Shown: positions 23,276 through 35,255 of the stretch, in pieces
How positions within the stretch are numbered: position 1 is the stretch's first letter
How the letters are laid out: each line of letters opens with the position of its first letter
DNA from: Basidiobolus meristosporus CBS 931.73
Taxonomy: Eukaryota > Basidiobolomycota > Basidiobolomycetes > Basidiobolales > Basidiobolaceae
Length of the DNA stretch: 64,000 nucleotides
Reading direction: 5' to 3'
Assembly (NCBI GenBank): GCA_002104905.1
Contig: MCFE01000237.1
Span: 1-64,000 of the forward strand
Notes under the pieces: model-generated
The model's input: only the letters and a program-made list of their open reading frames with translations
Database searches by the model: none
What the model was told of the DNA's origin: nothing
Program-made: the position numbers and the translations under genes

Positions 23276-24455
23276 ATGAGCAATTATCTTACGGAGCAGG
23301 TGGGCGAAGTTTCCTTGGTTCAGAGCATGTTCTATAACGATGAATTTGTCTGGCTTGACCCCGTTTCCGGCGCTTGCAGCCAGGTAATTAGAGTATTCAT
23401 TAGGAGTATGTCGCGGATTGTGTTGACTGTCAGCTAGTCGGTTATAGACCAATTCTTACAAAACCCGGAGTTTGAAGCGCCTGAGGACATTCATTTTGAG
23501 TTTAAGCTGCGTGTGGACACCGACAGTGAGAGAGGAATTGCCTGGCTTTTTGTATTGTTACCAACTAGCTATCCCACGGCGTCACCGCAGATCTATATTT
23601 CCACCCTAAAGCTGAGTAGACAAACTCAGGCAAGTTTGAACGAAGCCATCGCAGATTATCTAGAAGCACATGCTGGAGGTTAGAGTGGTTATTCAATTTG
23701 AAAACAATGCTTGAGCTAAAGTATCTTGTCGTTTAGAAAGCTGTATCCACGAGATTTATGAACTAGTTCATGAAAAAGCTCTACAAATAAGTGATGAAGA
23801 GCTGGATTCTCAAAAGCGTTCGGACCATGCGATGCCGGAGGAGAGCATATCAACAGAAGAAAACCGACCCCAAATTGGTAGAGCTTTGCTATGGATGCAC
23901 CACATAAAGAACCCCAACAAACGCAAGGATATAGTAAATTGGGGAGAAGAATTGCAGCTTAATGGTGATACATTGTTGTGTAGATACTAACTATGCACAT
24001 CCAGACCAATAACACATAAGTCTTTAGGCTTCTCAAAACCTGGTTACCCCGGTATTGTAGTTGTTGAAGGACTGTACGAAAATGTCGAAGAATATATTTC
24101 CCGTTTAAAGGTTCGTATCGTGAAAGGTTTTAGCATTTTCCGTCTTGGCTGATGCCCAATTTCTTTGTATAGGCATTGAGGTGGCAAGCAATTGCCGTTC
24201 GGTATCGAGAGTCAGAATTTGTAGATGATGTGAATAAGCTGGATTGCTATCGTAGAATCCGCCACGCCGAGGGAAAGGTTGGAGTTCTTGAAGTCGAAAA
24301 TATGAGCGCAATATCTACCGTGTAAGTAGAGCCAGAAATGCGAGCATTCCCTGCTTCCACTTGCACGTAACTAATTGGCTAATTTATGTTAATCCAGAAT
24401 GCGCGAGGTTGGCTTGGAAGAGATGTTTTTATCTGCGTTGAAAATCCAGAAGTAA
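23276..24455 (+). CDS. RWD domain protein with DUF1115 (RWDD2 family)
   Basis: Six exons: 23276-23383, 23438-23678, 23737-23964, 24028-24110, 24173-24321, 24398-24455; 867 nt, 288 residues. Residues about 5-115 form an RWD domain (MFYNDEFVWLDP, then FELKL-type strand and the LLPTSYPTASPQIYI turn). The C-terminal half carries DUF1115 features, including ALLWMHHIKNPNKRKDI, GFSKPGYPGIVVVEG and LRWQAIAVRY. This two-part layout and the length fit RWDD2A/B. The molecular role of the family is not established; RWD domains mediate protein binding and resemble inactive E2 folds. The ATG at 23276 is chosen because it puts the first RWD helix at the N-terminus; the frame is open for another 41 codons upstream. 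Confidence 0.88.
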
Positions 24456-25078
24456 ATTCATATACAGGGCCTGTCCGCGCTTGAAATGCTGAAAAGTATT
24501 AATATCCAACATGTTAAGCGTGCCATACTCGCTAAATAGATGAAATAAACATCGACTAATGTAACATGTGTGTTTGACTTCTTTATAAGCACAATGTCCC
24601 CAATCCCTATTGCTACGATATGGCTTGGGTGTGGCTTCGAATCCAACTGGTCAAGAGGCAGGTTACAAAAACCATGGCTCTAATGTTTAGAGCAGGTAAG
24701 CGCATTAGCAGCATTGGCAATCCTCAGATGTAAGGTACCCTGCTGCCAACCCTAACTTTTTGGAATGTTCATTGATCAACCAACCAATATATATACATCA
24801 ACCAAGCGTCCAGACCACACATACATTGCCTATTACAGCAACAAGTACTCCGCTGTTACTGCCAGTTCCACAATACACCCAGTGTACTGATCAACGTTAT
24901 CTATTTATCTTTCTAATACTGTTTATGAGGCTGATTAAAGATAGTCAATCAATTGATCTGTAAGCATGTAGACTCTTGTGATCAACGTTGCCTTGTAACA
25001 AATTGTGATGAAAAATTTGTAAATTCACTGAAGTACTCGAGATTGTGGATGACTTGGTTGGTTTAGTAATTGGTAAAT
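24456..25078. other. Intergenic, nothing evident
   Basis: About 620 bp between co-oriented genes. A 67-codon open frame (24760-24963) is present without a domain. Presumably RWDD2 3' UTR and CMC1 promoter. Confidence 0.35.
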
Positions 25079-25455
25079 ATGCATACTTTGAGTAGACATG
25101 AAGAGGAGGCTGCCTTGACCGAGCTCAAGAAGAGCGCTCGTTCGCACTGCGATGATTTCATCAAAGGTATATTCTTTGTTTCCGGGCGAAATTGTGTAGC
25201 GACTGACATTCCCCCTCTATATAGAATTCGCAGCATGCTCTGCCGCCAAAGGTCTCACTGTTGTATTTTCCTGTCGCGGAAAACTCCAAGAGATGAATGA
25301 TTGCCTTAAGCAACAGTAAATATTCACGTGCAAATTATCCGTGCGATCTTGAGCTCATCTTTTCTTTCAGAACTACCACGGAAAAGTTGGATGCGATCCG
25401 ACTACGTAAACTCAAGAAAAAGATCGACCGCGAGGCGTCTAAGGCCTCAGAGTAA
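25079..25455 (+). CDS. CMC1: Cytochrome c oxidase assembly protein Cmc1 (twin CX9C)
   Basis: Three exons: 25079-25166, 25225-25315, 25371-25455; 264 nt, 87 residues. The protein begins MHTLSRHEEEAALTELKKSA and has the twin CX9C pair of the CHCH fold: C-DDFIKEFAA-C and C-RGKLQEMND-C, joined by the loop SAAKGLTVVF typical of Cmc1. Such proteins are imported into the mitochondrial intermembrane space by the Mia40 relay and need no presequence, in agreement with this one. Cmc1 takes part in Cox1 maturation and copper handling for complex IV. The C-terminus is a basic amphipathic helix. All introns are 55-58 nt with consensus ends. Related small CX9C proteins (Cmc2) are possible alternatives but the loop sequence favours Cmc1. 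Confidence 0.9.
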
Positions 25456-26426
25456 CTCTCACCCCTCAAGCATGAAAATTCTCGCTCCGTAGTGCTGCAG
25501 CATCGGGGAATTCACTGTGTTCGGTGTTTATTTCCAAATATCATGTAGCTTCGGACGTTGTTATATCCCAATATCATAAAATCTATTTCATTACCTGACC
25601 TATCGGTGCACCACTTATCAGCGGTTTATTAATGGAACGGGATGGGGCCACCAAATACATCTCTATACACATCAGATCACTGGTGATGAATGTAGGTTTT
25701 TACGCATTCCCATCAGCACACGATGATTCACAATATTCACAGCGAAGCTTGTGCGTTGCCAAGTCTAAATATGCCTTTGCTGATTGGTATAATCTCATTC
25801 AGCAAGTGTTGTTAATATAAGCTTAGCTGTTGCGCTTGATCCTGCGCTATTGCATTGCTCGATGGATATTTTCAGCTGATAATTTCGGAAACAGGCTCGA
25901 CACATTCGTGCCTCATGTAGCAGATACCTGGTTCGGAATATTTGTAGATGTCCTTGTATCATCAATACCAAAGATCGCTAGCAGATTGACTTGGTTGTGA
26001 CGTGGAGAGCCCTTTACATCTGTTGCTCGTCTCAGATGCATCTTTATTTCCGGCGATGACTAGTTTGATGAGTATCTCATCACATCCTTGTGCCAGTTAG
26101 ATATCGCTCACAATCACCTCATGGCTTCTCTGCATAGGAGATAAAATTAATATGCATCCCCTTCCGTATCTTGATAGGCCACCCACTTGACCAAACTAGC
26201 TTACCGTGAGCCACTACGGTAGCTTCCCATATACCTATTCCATATTTACATCTCCACTCCGATTAATGTGACTTACTATTGGCTTTGGCTTGAAACTCGT
26301 ATATATTTTGAGTGGTGTAGCCAGATAGAGTTTGATTAATTGTTCTTCTCGCTCAGTGGTCCTCAAAGCCTTCTCTACTTCCTTGGCTTTTGCTAAACTA
26401 GACAAAGCTATCTAACTTACCAAGCC
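25456..26426. other. Intergenic, nothing evident
   Basis: Nearly 1 kb with only short frames (for example 25632-25820 plus) lacking domains; expected to contain the promoter of the NIPA-type gene. Confidence 0.35.
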
Positions 26427-27586
26427 ATGTCCAACAACTTCCACCTCAGCGAGGAAAACAACGTTCACGTAAAAGTTATAATCGGCCTGACTGTGACTGT
26501 TATTACGTGCTTCACCCAGTCTATTGGGCTGAACCTCCAACGGAAAAGTCACTTAATAAACGAAAGCCACCCGAAAGAGAATAGGCAAACGGAATGGCGC
26601 CGGCCCATGTGGTTAACTGGATTTGTTATCTTCTTGGCTAGTAACGTATTTGGCTCGCTGTTCTCAATCGGCTTCCTCCCTATCATCATTCTGGCTCCCC
26701 TTGGCGCCATCACGCTAATTACTAACGCCATATGCGCAAAGCTGATTCTGGGGGACTCCTTTCCTATGCAGAGTATTCTAGCTACTGGCTTGATAGTCCT
26801 TGGTGCCGTTACCATCGCCCTTTTTGGAACAGTGCTGGAGCCAAACCACTCCTTAGACGACCTCATATTCCTGTATCAACGACAACCATTTATCATATAC
26901 ATTACCGTAGTATTCCTACTCCTCAGCCTAATCATAGCTGCTACCAAATTCCTGGAGAAGGTTCTTGCACGTATCCAAATCGACCACGAAACCACTTACT
27001 CGGCGGTGTCTGCGGTTGCCCTGGTTAAGATGAAGTTGCTCCTCGGATCCCTATACGCCTTCATCTCAGGAACCTTGTCTAGCCACACATTGATGTTTGC
27101 CAAGGGTGGTGTGGAACTCCTTTTGATCACTATTTTGGAAAGAAGAAACCAGTTTGATAGACCACTCTCATGGGTGATTGCCTTGGCCGTTCTCTGCAGT
27201 GCTCTCCTTCAGGTACATAAGCTGCAACTTTCGTACTAAGTGATTTGTGCTAATGTGAGAATCTTTGATGTTAGCTGTATTATCTGAACAAGAGTCTTCA
27301 GCTATGTGATACACTGCTCCTTGTGCCTATTTCATTCTGTGCCTATAACGTCTCCTCTTTATGCAACGGACTAGTGTACTATAATCAATGGGACCGTTTG
27401 GAATGGTGGCAGCTTATCCTGGTGATCCTTGGAGTGGCTGTTCTTTCGCTTGGCGTCTTTGCATTATCACACACCAACGATCCAACATCGTCACCTCCAC
27501 GCGCACGTCCAGGCTTGAGCATCAAAGGAAAGGCCAAAGGCTCGACGTCCAAAAATACAGAGAGGACACCGCTCCTTCATTCCTAG
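26427..27586 (+). CDS. NIPA-family magnesium transporter-like membrane protein
   Basis: Two exons, 26427-27212 and 27275-27586, 1098 nt, 365 residues. It has eight to nine hydrophobic spans of the DMT/NIPA type: the first (VIIGLTVTVITCFTQSIGLN) is followed by a Gln-Arg-Lys-rich loop, then GFVIFLASNVFGSLF, the signature LAPLGAITLITNAICAKLILG, LGAVTIALFG and later VPISFCAYNVSSLCNGLVYY and WWQLILVILGVAVLSLGVF. The sequence LGA-x-T-L-I-T-N-A is characteristic of NIPA (DUF803) proteins, reported to carry Mg2+ in animals and present as uncharacterised transporters in fungi. The C-terminus has a Ser/Pro/Lys-rich cytosolic tail ending RTPLLHS, with a possible dileucine sorting signal toward endosome or vacuole. 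Substrate is inferred only from the family. Confidence 0.88.
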
Positions 27587-27891
27587 ATGGTGATTATGGC
27601 TACCGCAATTGTATGATTCTCAAACTGAGATAGCAAATTAGATTCGTAACCTTTAAGTCAATTTGACTATTGTGAATGGTTCCTGTAATATATATACAGT
27701 GTGATATTATTGGCATTATACGTGAATCCAATGCTGAGCCCACCGGCTAAAGATAAAGATACTGTTGTTACATAACGATTACTTGCAAAGGATTTTCAGT
27801 GATTTTGTATTTTTATGACAGTTGGTGCTTTATAAAAAATCATCGTTCAACGGTCCGTTGTAATATGTCTCAGCGAAACTTCGCGATAAGA
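27587..27891. other. Convergent 3' region NIPA/dienelactone hydrolase
   Basis: 305 bp between convergent stop codons, AT-rich with several TATATA stretches. No gene supported; a 95-codon plus frame beginning at 27799 is antisense to the last hydrolase exon. Confidence 0.35.
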
Positions 27892-28856
27892 TTAGACATT
27901 GTTTTGGAAGAAATCACCAGTGAGCTGAATGGCCTCGGTGGTGCGTTTCACATTTGCAGGGTCATTGTAATCACCACGGGCTGCCGCAAATCCGTGATGC
28001 ATGTCGTCGAAAAGATGATAGCTACATTTACTACCGAAAGACTTCTTCTTGAGAATCTCCACGAACTTCGTCTACTACAGCGTTAGTTGAAAGAAGTTTG
28101 TTGAGGATAAGGATAGAAGATTCTTACAAGGTCTGGCTCGTCCTTGCTGGGAATCAGCAAAATAGGGGCTTCCGCAAGCTCGGCGTCTTCATCAGCCAAC
28201 AATGAAGGGTGAATAAGGGAAGCTGCAGAAAAGCTGCCATCACGAGTAGCCAAGACACCCATTTTGGCCCCCCAGCAGAAGCCAACCACACCGAAGTCGG
28301 TGCTACCACTGGAGGACAAGTGCTTCTTGACCTTCTCCAAATCCGGTTTAGTCTTTAAAAGGAAGTTAGTAGAGCAAATGGATTTTAACAAGTACGTTAC
28401 AAAACTGACGTTATCCCATGAACCAACGCTAGTGATCCACTGCATCAATGCAGGTCTATCCTCAGGAGTCATTCTAGTATGATCCCAAGGTTTACCACGG
28501 AAGAAATCTGGCAGAGCAACGCGGAAATTGAATTTTTCCCCAAGAATGTCACAGAATTGCTTAGTGTTGGGACTACACAGAATGAAACGTGAGCATCAGT
28601 AAGCAGGGGCCCTATACTTATGCTAGAACTGACGTACTGAAATCCGAAGATATCATATATCACTACAACCGCCTTTTTGGCATCCTATCAAGAAAATAGT
28701 TGTTAGATACACCATGCTGCTACTTTAACACGAACATAACCATACCTTAGGCCCAACAAAGTACACCGATAAGTCATCGATTTTCTCGATGCTTCCCTTG
28801 GGCTGATAGTCGGATACAACAGGAGGAAGAGAACAGCAGGCTTTGTTTGCAGACAT
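27892..28856 (-). CDS. Dienelactone hydrolase family protein
   Basis: Five exons: 28856-28746, 28684-28638, 28572-28410, 28352-28128, 28071-27892; 726 nt, 241 residues. The alpha/beta-hydrolase core shows AVVVIYDIFGF, FRVALPDFFRGKPWD and the nucleophile elbow VGFCWGAKMG with Cys as the DLH nucleophile; the Asp comes in IPSKDEPD and the His in DMHHGFAAARGD, giving the Cys-Asp-His triad of the family. Cytosolic. In bacteria the founder opens dienelactone in chloroaromatic breakdown; fungal members (for example yeast Aim2) are general hydrolases with unknown substrates, so no specific reaction is claimed. The intron 28409-28353 has no stop in frame and could be retained to add 19 residues; splicing is preferred because the alignment of the family runs across it. 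Confidence 0.9.
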
Positions 28857-29203
28857 CACGGTTGAAAGAATTCTAGATTTACCGGGTTCATTCCGGGCTT
28901 TTAAGCTATCTGGGCAATGATTTGGTACAAATATGATTATATTTGTCAAGCATTTGACACCAATTGATCTTCAAAAATCTTTTCAGAAGTGACGCAAGAA
29001 GTAAATACCTATGTTTGAGGTTAGCGAATGCAGGTCAAGACAATCGACAAATTGAATCGTCATCCTCATGGACTAGCATAATTCTTCGGCTTTCCCGATC
29101 CCTGCACCTGATCACTTTTGAACGGAAATACTAACATGACAGGCTATTGGTGGAGAATGCAACGTCCCGAAATCCCTTTAAGTGTTAATGTAACATTGCA
29201 AGA
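28857..29203. promoter_or_regulatory. Short divergent region upstream of the hydrolase
   Basis: About 350 bp between the hydrolase start and the orphan candidate at 29204, expected to contain the hydrolase promoter. No specific site is claimed. Confidence 0.35.
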
Positions 29204-29665
29204 ATGGCCCATCTATGTTGCGAACGGACATCCCAAAATCGGCCATTGATCACCCTACGAAGCCTGGCTTTCCTACTTGGTTACCTATTTATACTTGCAA
29301 GAGATGGTTCATCCAAGGTCCTTGAGGTTAACGTGGCTGCGTTCTAATTGGGAATTGGCTTCCCTCTATAATCCCAGTATTTTAGGCCGAGCTTCTATCG
29401 GCAAGATCTCACTACATCACACCGTGCTCGAGGTATTGCGTACATCACTGCCTTTATTGTCAGAGATTTGGAGCCAAGTGATGATTTGGCATGCACTATC
29501 ATTGGTGCTGCTCAGACATGCCAAGAGTTTTCCAAGAGTCTAACACTGTGCTCTACTGAGCCCTTTCCGATTGACGAGTCTAGGAATAATTTTCTAACCT
29601 GCATGGGAAAGGGCCATACCTCTTCATTATATTTTCACCCCATCGTAGCATACTATTTTCAGTAG
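29204..29665 (+). CDS. Candidate two-exon orphan with N-terminal membrane segment and four cysteines
   Basis: Proposed exons 29204-29332 and 29378-29665, 417 nt, 138 residues, joined phase 0 to phase 0. The first exon starts at an ATG and encodes a hydrophobic stretch (about residues 16-34, LRSLAFLLGYLFILA) that looks like a signal anchor. The second gives a soluble part with four cysteines: LACTIIGAAQTC, then C-x9-C, and a distant FLTC. I do not recognise a family. The intron would be 45 nt, shorter than most here, which is a weak point. The two frames each stay open on their own for only part of the length, and the splice joins them exactly. It lies head-to-head with the hydrolase gene. It could be a secreted small cysteine protein or chance. 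Confidence 0.4.
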
Positions 29666-29947
29666 GGGATGTCCAGGATTACCTATTCTACGCGGGAGCC
29701 GATACTCCGGCTCAATCAGAGGATATCTTGTTTTAGACAACTCGTACCACTTACGCAAATAGCCATCAAGCAAAGGGAATTTTGTATGATGATGTTCTGC
29801 CCATAACAGTGTGAATATTCCCATGTATCATCCTCTCTGTCATGATATTATTAATAGGAAAAGATATTATCATGGTTTTGACAGAGTCTTGCTTTATTGC
29901 CGCAAAGTAGATATGAAAATAAAGATTAACCGAAAGCGAAGTTTGTT

Positions 29948-30253
29948 CTATCGCTTAATATATACACTTCCTGGTGCCGGATGGGGTTCATACATCTGAG
30001 GTGGATCCACATTGTCTTGGTTCGTGGGTATGTGATCTTGACTATCACCAGTATCATAAACATTTGGGGCAAGATAAATCGACTGTGAGGCACCATCTTC
30101 TAGTGGAGATTGTTGGCAGCCGTAACGATCAGCACTCAGTTTTTCCGAAACGGAGCGCTCTTCGAGACGCTGTTCTTTCTCTTGTGAAGCGTGGAAAGGG
30201 TGTGATTGGTTTGTAGCCATGATTGTCTTGCTCACCATTCTTGTCCTATCCAT
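29948..30253 (-). CDS. Hypothetical polar protein
   Basis: Intronless frame of 101 residues; two in-frame methionines (1, 6) and a third (12, MATNQSHPF) could each start it. It is hydrophilic, rich in Gln, Glu, Ser and Pro, with no membrane segment, signal or domain, and looks disordered. I do not recognise it. It is divergent from SAR1 with about 375 bp between starts. Coding status is uncertain; the unbroken frame and moderate GC are the only support. Confidence 0.35.
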   Translation of the reverse strand: MDRTRMVSKTIMATNQSHPFHASQEKEQRLEERSVSEKLSADRYGCQQSPLEDGASQSIYLAPNVYDTGDSQDHIPTNQDNVDPPQMYEPHPAPGSVYIKR

Positions 30254-30628
30254 CCTTTATATCTTTCTACAAGTGAATCTGGATTGGAGTCCGGAAATGA
30301 CTTCACAGCATATGTCAGCGTTGATGGCATAATGGTGTAATGGTCGAAAATATATCACACGTAAACTCTAATGTAGTATACTAGAAACAAGTGGGCAATC
30401 AATACATGGAAGCTGCTGTAATGGTCGAATTGATGTGTCATGCTAATACTAATTCGATTAGGGCAGACCTTCAACGGTATTTTTATAAATTAAACATTAA
30501 TTACCTCCTATCACATGATATTCCTTGAATCGACCCAATGTTAGATTAATACGTATGAAGGGATAGAGATAGGATGGGCCTTTTAACCCGATATCAAGAA
30601 AACACCAACTTCACACCACACTCACCTC
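30254..30628. promoter_or_regulatory. Promoter region of SAR1
   Basis: 375 bp upstream of the SAR1 start. The last 40 bp are pyrimidine- and ACACCA-rich, a common fungal 5' UTR composition. No specific site is claimed. Confidence 0.35.
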
Positions 30629-31442
<814 letters not shown>

Positions 31443-31934
31443 CCAGCATTCCAAGCCACACCCATAATATGCACTCTCAATCACTGTTATATAATCTATC
31501 TATGCTTATTGACACTTATCAGCAGCATGCTTCCATGGATGTGTAATTCGTGACAACTATACAAATTGTTTTCCCAAATTTTCCTCTCGAAAATGTAGAA
31601 GATCGTTTATTAACAATTTTAATTAAAGCGCTATTCTTAAACATGAAGCACAACTACTTGAGCATCCCATGACGCCCTGCTATACATGAGGATTAATTTG
31701 TATATATATGTATATCTATATGTACGTATTGGCAGATGCAATCAAACATCAATCTGCGTTCAGCCTTTCGGATTGGAATTTGGAAATTTGTCACCTTGAT
31801 GTCAGAATCAGCCATTCAAGCTATTGTGGAAGTAAATTTCCACTATTTCAATGGTCGCTCCGTAATATTCTCCAGCTTGTACTTGAATTTTCTTGCCGAA
31901 ACTCCCTCTAGCGTGTTATTTACTTCAGTTTATT
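31443..31934. other. SAR1 3' region and promoter of the next gene
   Basis: About 490 bp, AT-rich, including TATATATATGTATAT near 31700. Overlapping short plus frames (31708-31993) have no domain; one reads into the next gene's first exon in another phase. Confidence 0.35.
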
Positions 31935-32710
31935 ATGGAAGAGTGGACCGAATCCAGAAGCCCTTTTTTGTGCTCCCTTCCTCGTCTCCCTAGCTTAGGA
32001 CCCAAAAAGCGTGAAATTGGCACCTACTCGGCTGGTGTTTTGGTAAGCTCTTTACGGTTGCGTATAGATTGAGTGGCCCGAGAAAAACCATTAACGCTAG
32101 ATTAGTTTTCAGTTGCTTGGTGGGTCTTTGTAGATGCCATCGTGTTGTCTACGACCGTCAAAGACTTGCCAGTTTCTATTGGCATTGAGGATTACGTGTC
32201 TGGCATCATATGCACCATAGGAATGATCATGTAATCATCGACAAATTCTCTATTATCTTGCCATTGACTGCTGACGCGTATTATTTTCTAGAGTGAACTC
32301 TATTGATTTGACTATTCTCCAGGGCGAAAGCTTTTCGTACTCGGGGTCTGGACTCGCCGGCAAAGCTAGAATGTTTCTTTTCCTTGGAATGGCTTGTATG
32401 GCAGGCGGTGTAGCTGGATCGGTGGTAAGTTATGGTACCAGTTGACAGGCCAGACAATGTATTGAAGTTTACTCTGTGTGTCAAACCAGGCCATATTATG
32501 TATCAAATATCTTGTACCAAAAGTCACAGGGCCCTACTTGTATTTTGGTGTAGCACCAATTGTGCAGAACGTCACTATTTTGATCAGGTATTTTGCACTA
32601 CATTGCTAATCATACTCGGTAGTTGATCTGATCTTTTCTCAAGCTGTGCGATTCTTTGGATCTCTCAGAATGTTGAATCCGAAGCACAGTACAATTTTGT
32701 TCTCAACTAA
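31935..32710 (+). CDS. VPS68: Vps68/TMEM50 family four-span membrane protein
   Basis: Five exons: 31935-32042, 32106-32230, 32292-32424, 32490-32587, 32644-32710; 531 nt, 176 residues. After a short cytosolic N-terminus, the sequence GTYSAGVLFSVAWWVFVDAIV matches the first span of TMEM50/Vps68 proteins (human: AAGVLFFTGWWIIIDAAV). Spans two to four follow: VSGIICTIGMIMVNSI, ARMFLFLGMACMAGGVAGSV and YFGVAPIVQNVTILISSCAILW. Between spans two and three is the polar loop GESFSYSGSG. In yeast Vps68 binds Vps55 in late endosomes and helps sorting to the vacuole. The same role is inferred. The second exon uses the acceptor GATTAG rather than the TTTTCAG just downstream, because only that keeps the frame. 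Confidence 0.92.
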
Positions 32711-34535
32711 ATCCATATGGACTAGAGGCATGGCTCTCCGAGGTTTTTGATGATCTTTGCCTGTTGAACCTTGTTATTAAATTTTGTTGTGGCAATATTG
32801 TTTTGATAAAGTCGGTTGATTCACATACGCCCACGGTGATTCCTGAACCACACGCTATACATACTGCTTATTTTCCCAAGATTTGGTCGACCGAACGAAA
32901 AGTAGGCAAGCCTGAGGATGCACAACTCCTGACATCTAACAGCGATTTCGAAACCAGATCCTATTAGTAAACGGTTTGCCAGTAGTCTACATTGCTTTGC
33001 CAGGACATGGCAGAAACAAATCGTGGTTGGGAGGGCCTATACTTCACCCACTGTAGATCGACTAGTGTCTTGGTGTTCTTCACGATGCATACTTTCAACA
33101 TTATTCGTCGTTTGTAGTCCAATCAACTATTGCCCACTGTTAGTGGTTAAATACGCTATTCAACCAAACAACAATCGACGGCTGCTAAGCAGCTCATAAT
33201 CATGATGATAGCTTCCAGGTTAGAATACTGCTTGCGTAGGCAAAATATCTAAGAATAGGATTGTGGTTGCAATATGTGGCATAGAGAGGTAGAACTAGAC
33301 TGAATCGCCAGGACTATACTTAACAGGCAACAAATTTGCATGGAGCATCCCAGATCCTTGCTGAAATGAAATTTATGAATCTTGTGACCATATGAACATG
33401 CAAAGTGCACTCTTGTCGCGGGGTTCAAAATCCGAGATCAATGCGTATTTATATATCGATTATACACAGCCAAAAGTCTCCTTGGGCGGCCCGTCTGAAT
33501 ACCAACAAATACCACACCCTGTCTCGGATACCTGCATTCACAAGATCTGCTGCATCAAACGGGGTTAGAGAATCTAGTTGATCCCCGCCTACATCATGTC
33601 TTTTATGAGATAATTAGTTTGGTCAAAACGCGATTGTGAAATTCCAGGCAACCCAACTCGATCGTGGAGGCTTGCTTCTACCTGTTTCCGGGGTTGGCCT
33701 TTTGATTTAGTGGAACTCGACCAATGGTTTTACAGTCGATTAATCTAATATTCAATCCGCTTACATCAAGGAATCAGTGCCTCATTTTCCATTTTTAGCA
33801 TATCCGTTTGTTCCACATCATCAATATTTCTCGTACCAACAGCACAATTCCACCTCAGTATTTTTAGGTAATTGTCTGACCAGAGGTTAAGAGCCGCACC
33901 GTGCCTCAAGATGGTATTTTTGTCAAGAGAAACTCATAAATAGAAGCGTCTGTGATGCCGTAATCATGATAAAAGCTTGGCTTACACTTGCTCTATACTT
34001 GATATTTGTCTTGGCACCCAGATAGCAGTCTTCTTTCTATTGGTGAGTTCAAAATATCTTGGATATTTAGAAACGTTCTTTGCTCGTCGAAGTAAAGTTT
34101 AAATTTTGTTACACACGCTGCAAAGAAATCCAAATTTCTACGAATACTAGTGCGTGTTTGATATATTACGCGGTTCTATTTTTGCCACAGGATTGCAACC
34201 ACATATGATTCGTGAAATTTTCCGAGCTTATTCTGATATGGTGTATCTAAGCACTTTTAAGTTCCTGGACATGAATAAATGTTCTTCGAAAGAACCTCAC
34301 TTGACTTTTCTGGAACCCAGTCTTCCTTCATCCTAACTTGTGGGCCAACCCAGCTCATGTCACTTGAATCAGTTCAGATATCGTTAGGAGATCATTTATC
34401 CTGGTTGATGATCTTTTAATGAGCAACGCCTGGAGAATAGTAAGTCCGACTTTGGCAGTTTCTATGGTTCAATCGTTGATTGATTGACCCAGTAGTGATT
34501 CGGATTCTGGAATCCACACCCTGGGAATCAAATAA
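32711..34535. other. Long intergenic region, no gene supported
   Basis: About 1.8 kb. Short open frames (32764-32967, 34154-34336) show no domain. A small frame at 33967 (MIKAWLTLALYLIFVLAPR) looks hydrophobic but ends at once, and no splice partner could be joined to it. No tRNA-like or rRNA sequence is seen. Confidence 0.4.
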
Positions 34536-35255
34536 ATGGCCACGGCAGCGAGTCCAAAGTGCACTCAATCATCATCTCCTTCATCCTACCACCTCTCTTA
34601 TCATTTCATTCATCACTCTCCCTTTAAAACCATGAAATTCATAAAGAGAACCTCTATCTCTCAAACAGGCTCCGGTAACATTAGTGCTGGTGACAATACA
34701 AGAACCAATTCTGAGGTAGTCTCCTCAACGAGGAAGGATGCGCAAGATATGACCACTGCACGCTCTTCCTCGGGGCAGCTTAACATCACATCATACCGTA
34801 TGCATGTGCTTGAAACCGAGAGCCAGTATCTATACGAGCAAAACCGTAAGCTCAGCCGTGAACTGAAGAATGCGCAGAGGACAAACGAGGCGCTTGTGAA
34901 TATCATCAAAAACAAGGATCGTCAGATCGACTCTATTGTCCATGATCAGCACGAAGCTTTACTTAGGGCCCATGCTATAGAGCAAAGCATGCGATTGATG
35001 CTCCTGGATGACGATAAGCAAGGGATTAAAGATCCCAAAAACCATAACAAACACACCGGATCAGATTCTCTCCAGAAGTTTGTGGCAGCCCTAAAATCGA
35101 TCCATCCACCTCCGTACCAAACAAAATCTAGCCACCCCGACGCCGTCATCCCTAGAAGAAGCTCTGGCCGTAGACCAAAATACACGAAGCCGTTGTTACC
35201 GCCCCTTGCTACTATTTATGATAATGAGGAGGATGTCAGCCATTTGGTAGCGTAA
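34536..35255 (+). CDS. Coiled-coil hypothetical protein
   Basis: Intronless, 239 residues from the first ATG; a second in-frame ATG at 34632 (MKFIKRTS) would give a 207-residue protein and looks equally plausible, as the first 32 residues are Ser/His-rich and unlike the rest. The central part (about residues 88-150) is a coiled coil: LETESQYLYEQNRKLSRELK, then NEALVNIIKNKDRQIDSIV. The C-terminal third is basic and Pro/Ser-rich (RRSSGRRPKYTKPLLPP) and probably disordered. I do not recognise a family. Possible roles such as scaffold or cytoskeletal adapter would be guesses. Coding status is well supported by length and helical periodicity. Confidence 0.65.
   Translation: MATAASPKCTQSSSPSSYHLSYHFIHHSPFKTMKFIKRTSISQTGSGNISAGDNTRTNSEVVSSTRKDAQDMTTARSSSGQLNITSYRMHVLETESQYLYEQNRKLSRELKNAQRTNEALVNIIKNKDRQIDSIVHDQHEALLRAHAIEQSMRLMLLDDDKQGIKDPKNHNKHTGSDSLQKFVAALKSIHPPPYQTKSSHPDAVIPRRSSGRRPKYTKPLLPPLATIYDNEEDVSHLVA

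Noticed and set aside
27799-28086. 95-codon plus-strand frame
   Set aside because: Antisense to the last exon of the dienelactone hydrolase gene.
28353-28409. Reading the dienelactone hydrolase through without this intron
   Set aside because: No stop interrupts it, but it has good splice borders and typical length, and the family shows no 19-residue insert here. Still open to RNA evidence.
33410-33445. tRNA-like GGGTTCAAAATCC T-loop
   Set aside because: The loop is one base too long and no acceptor, D or anticodon arms can be folded around it.
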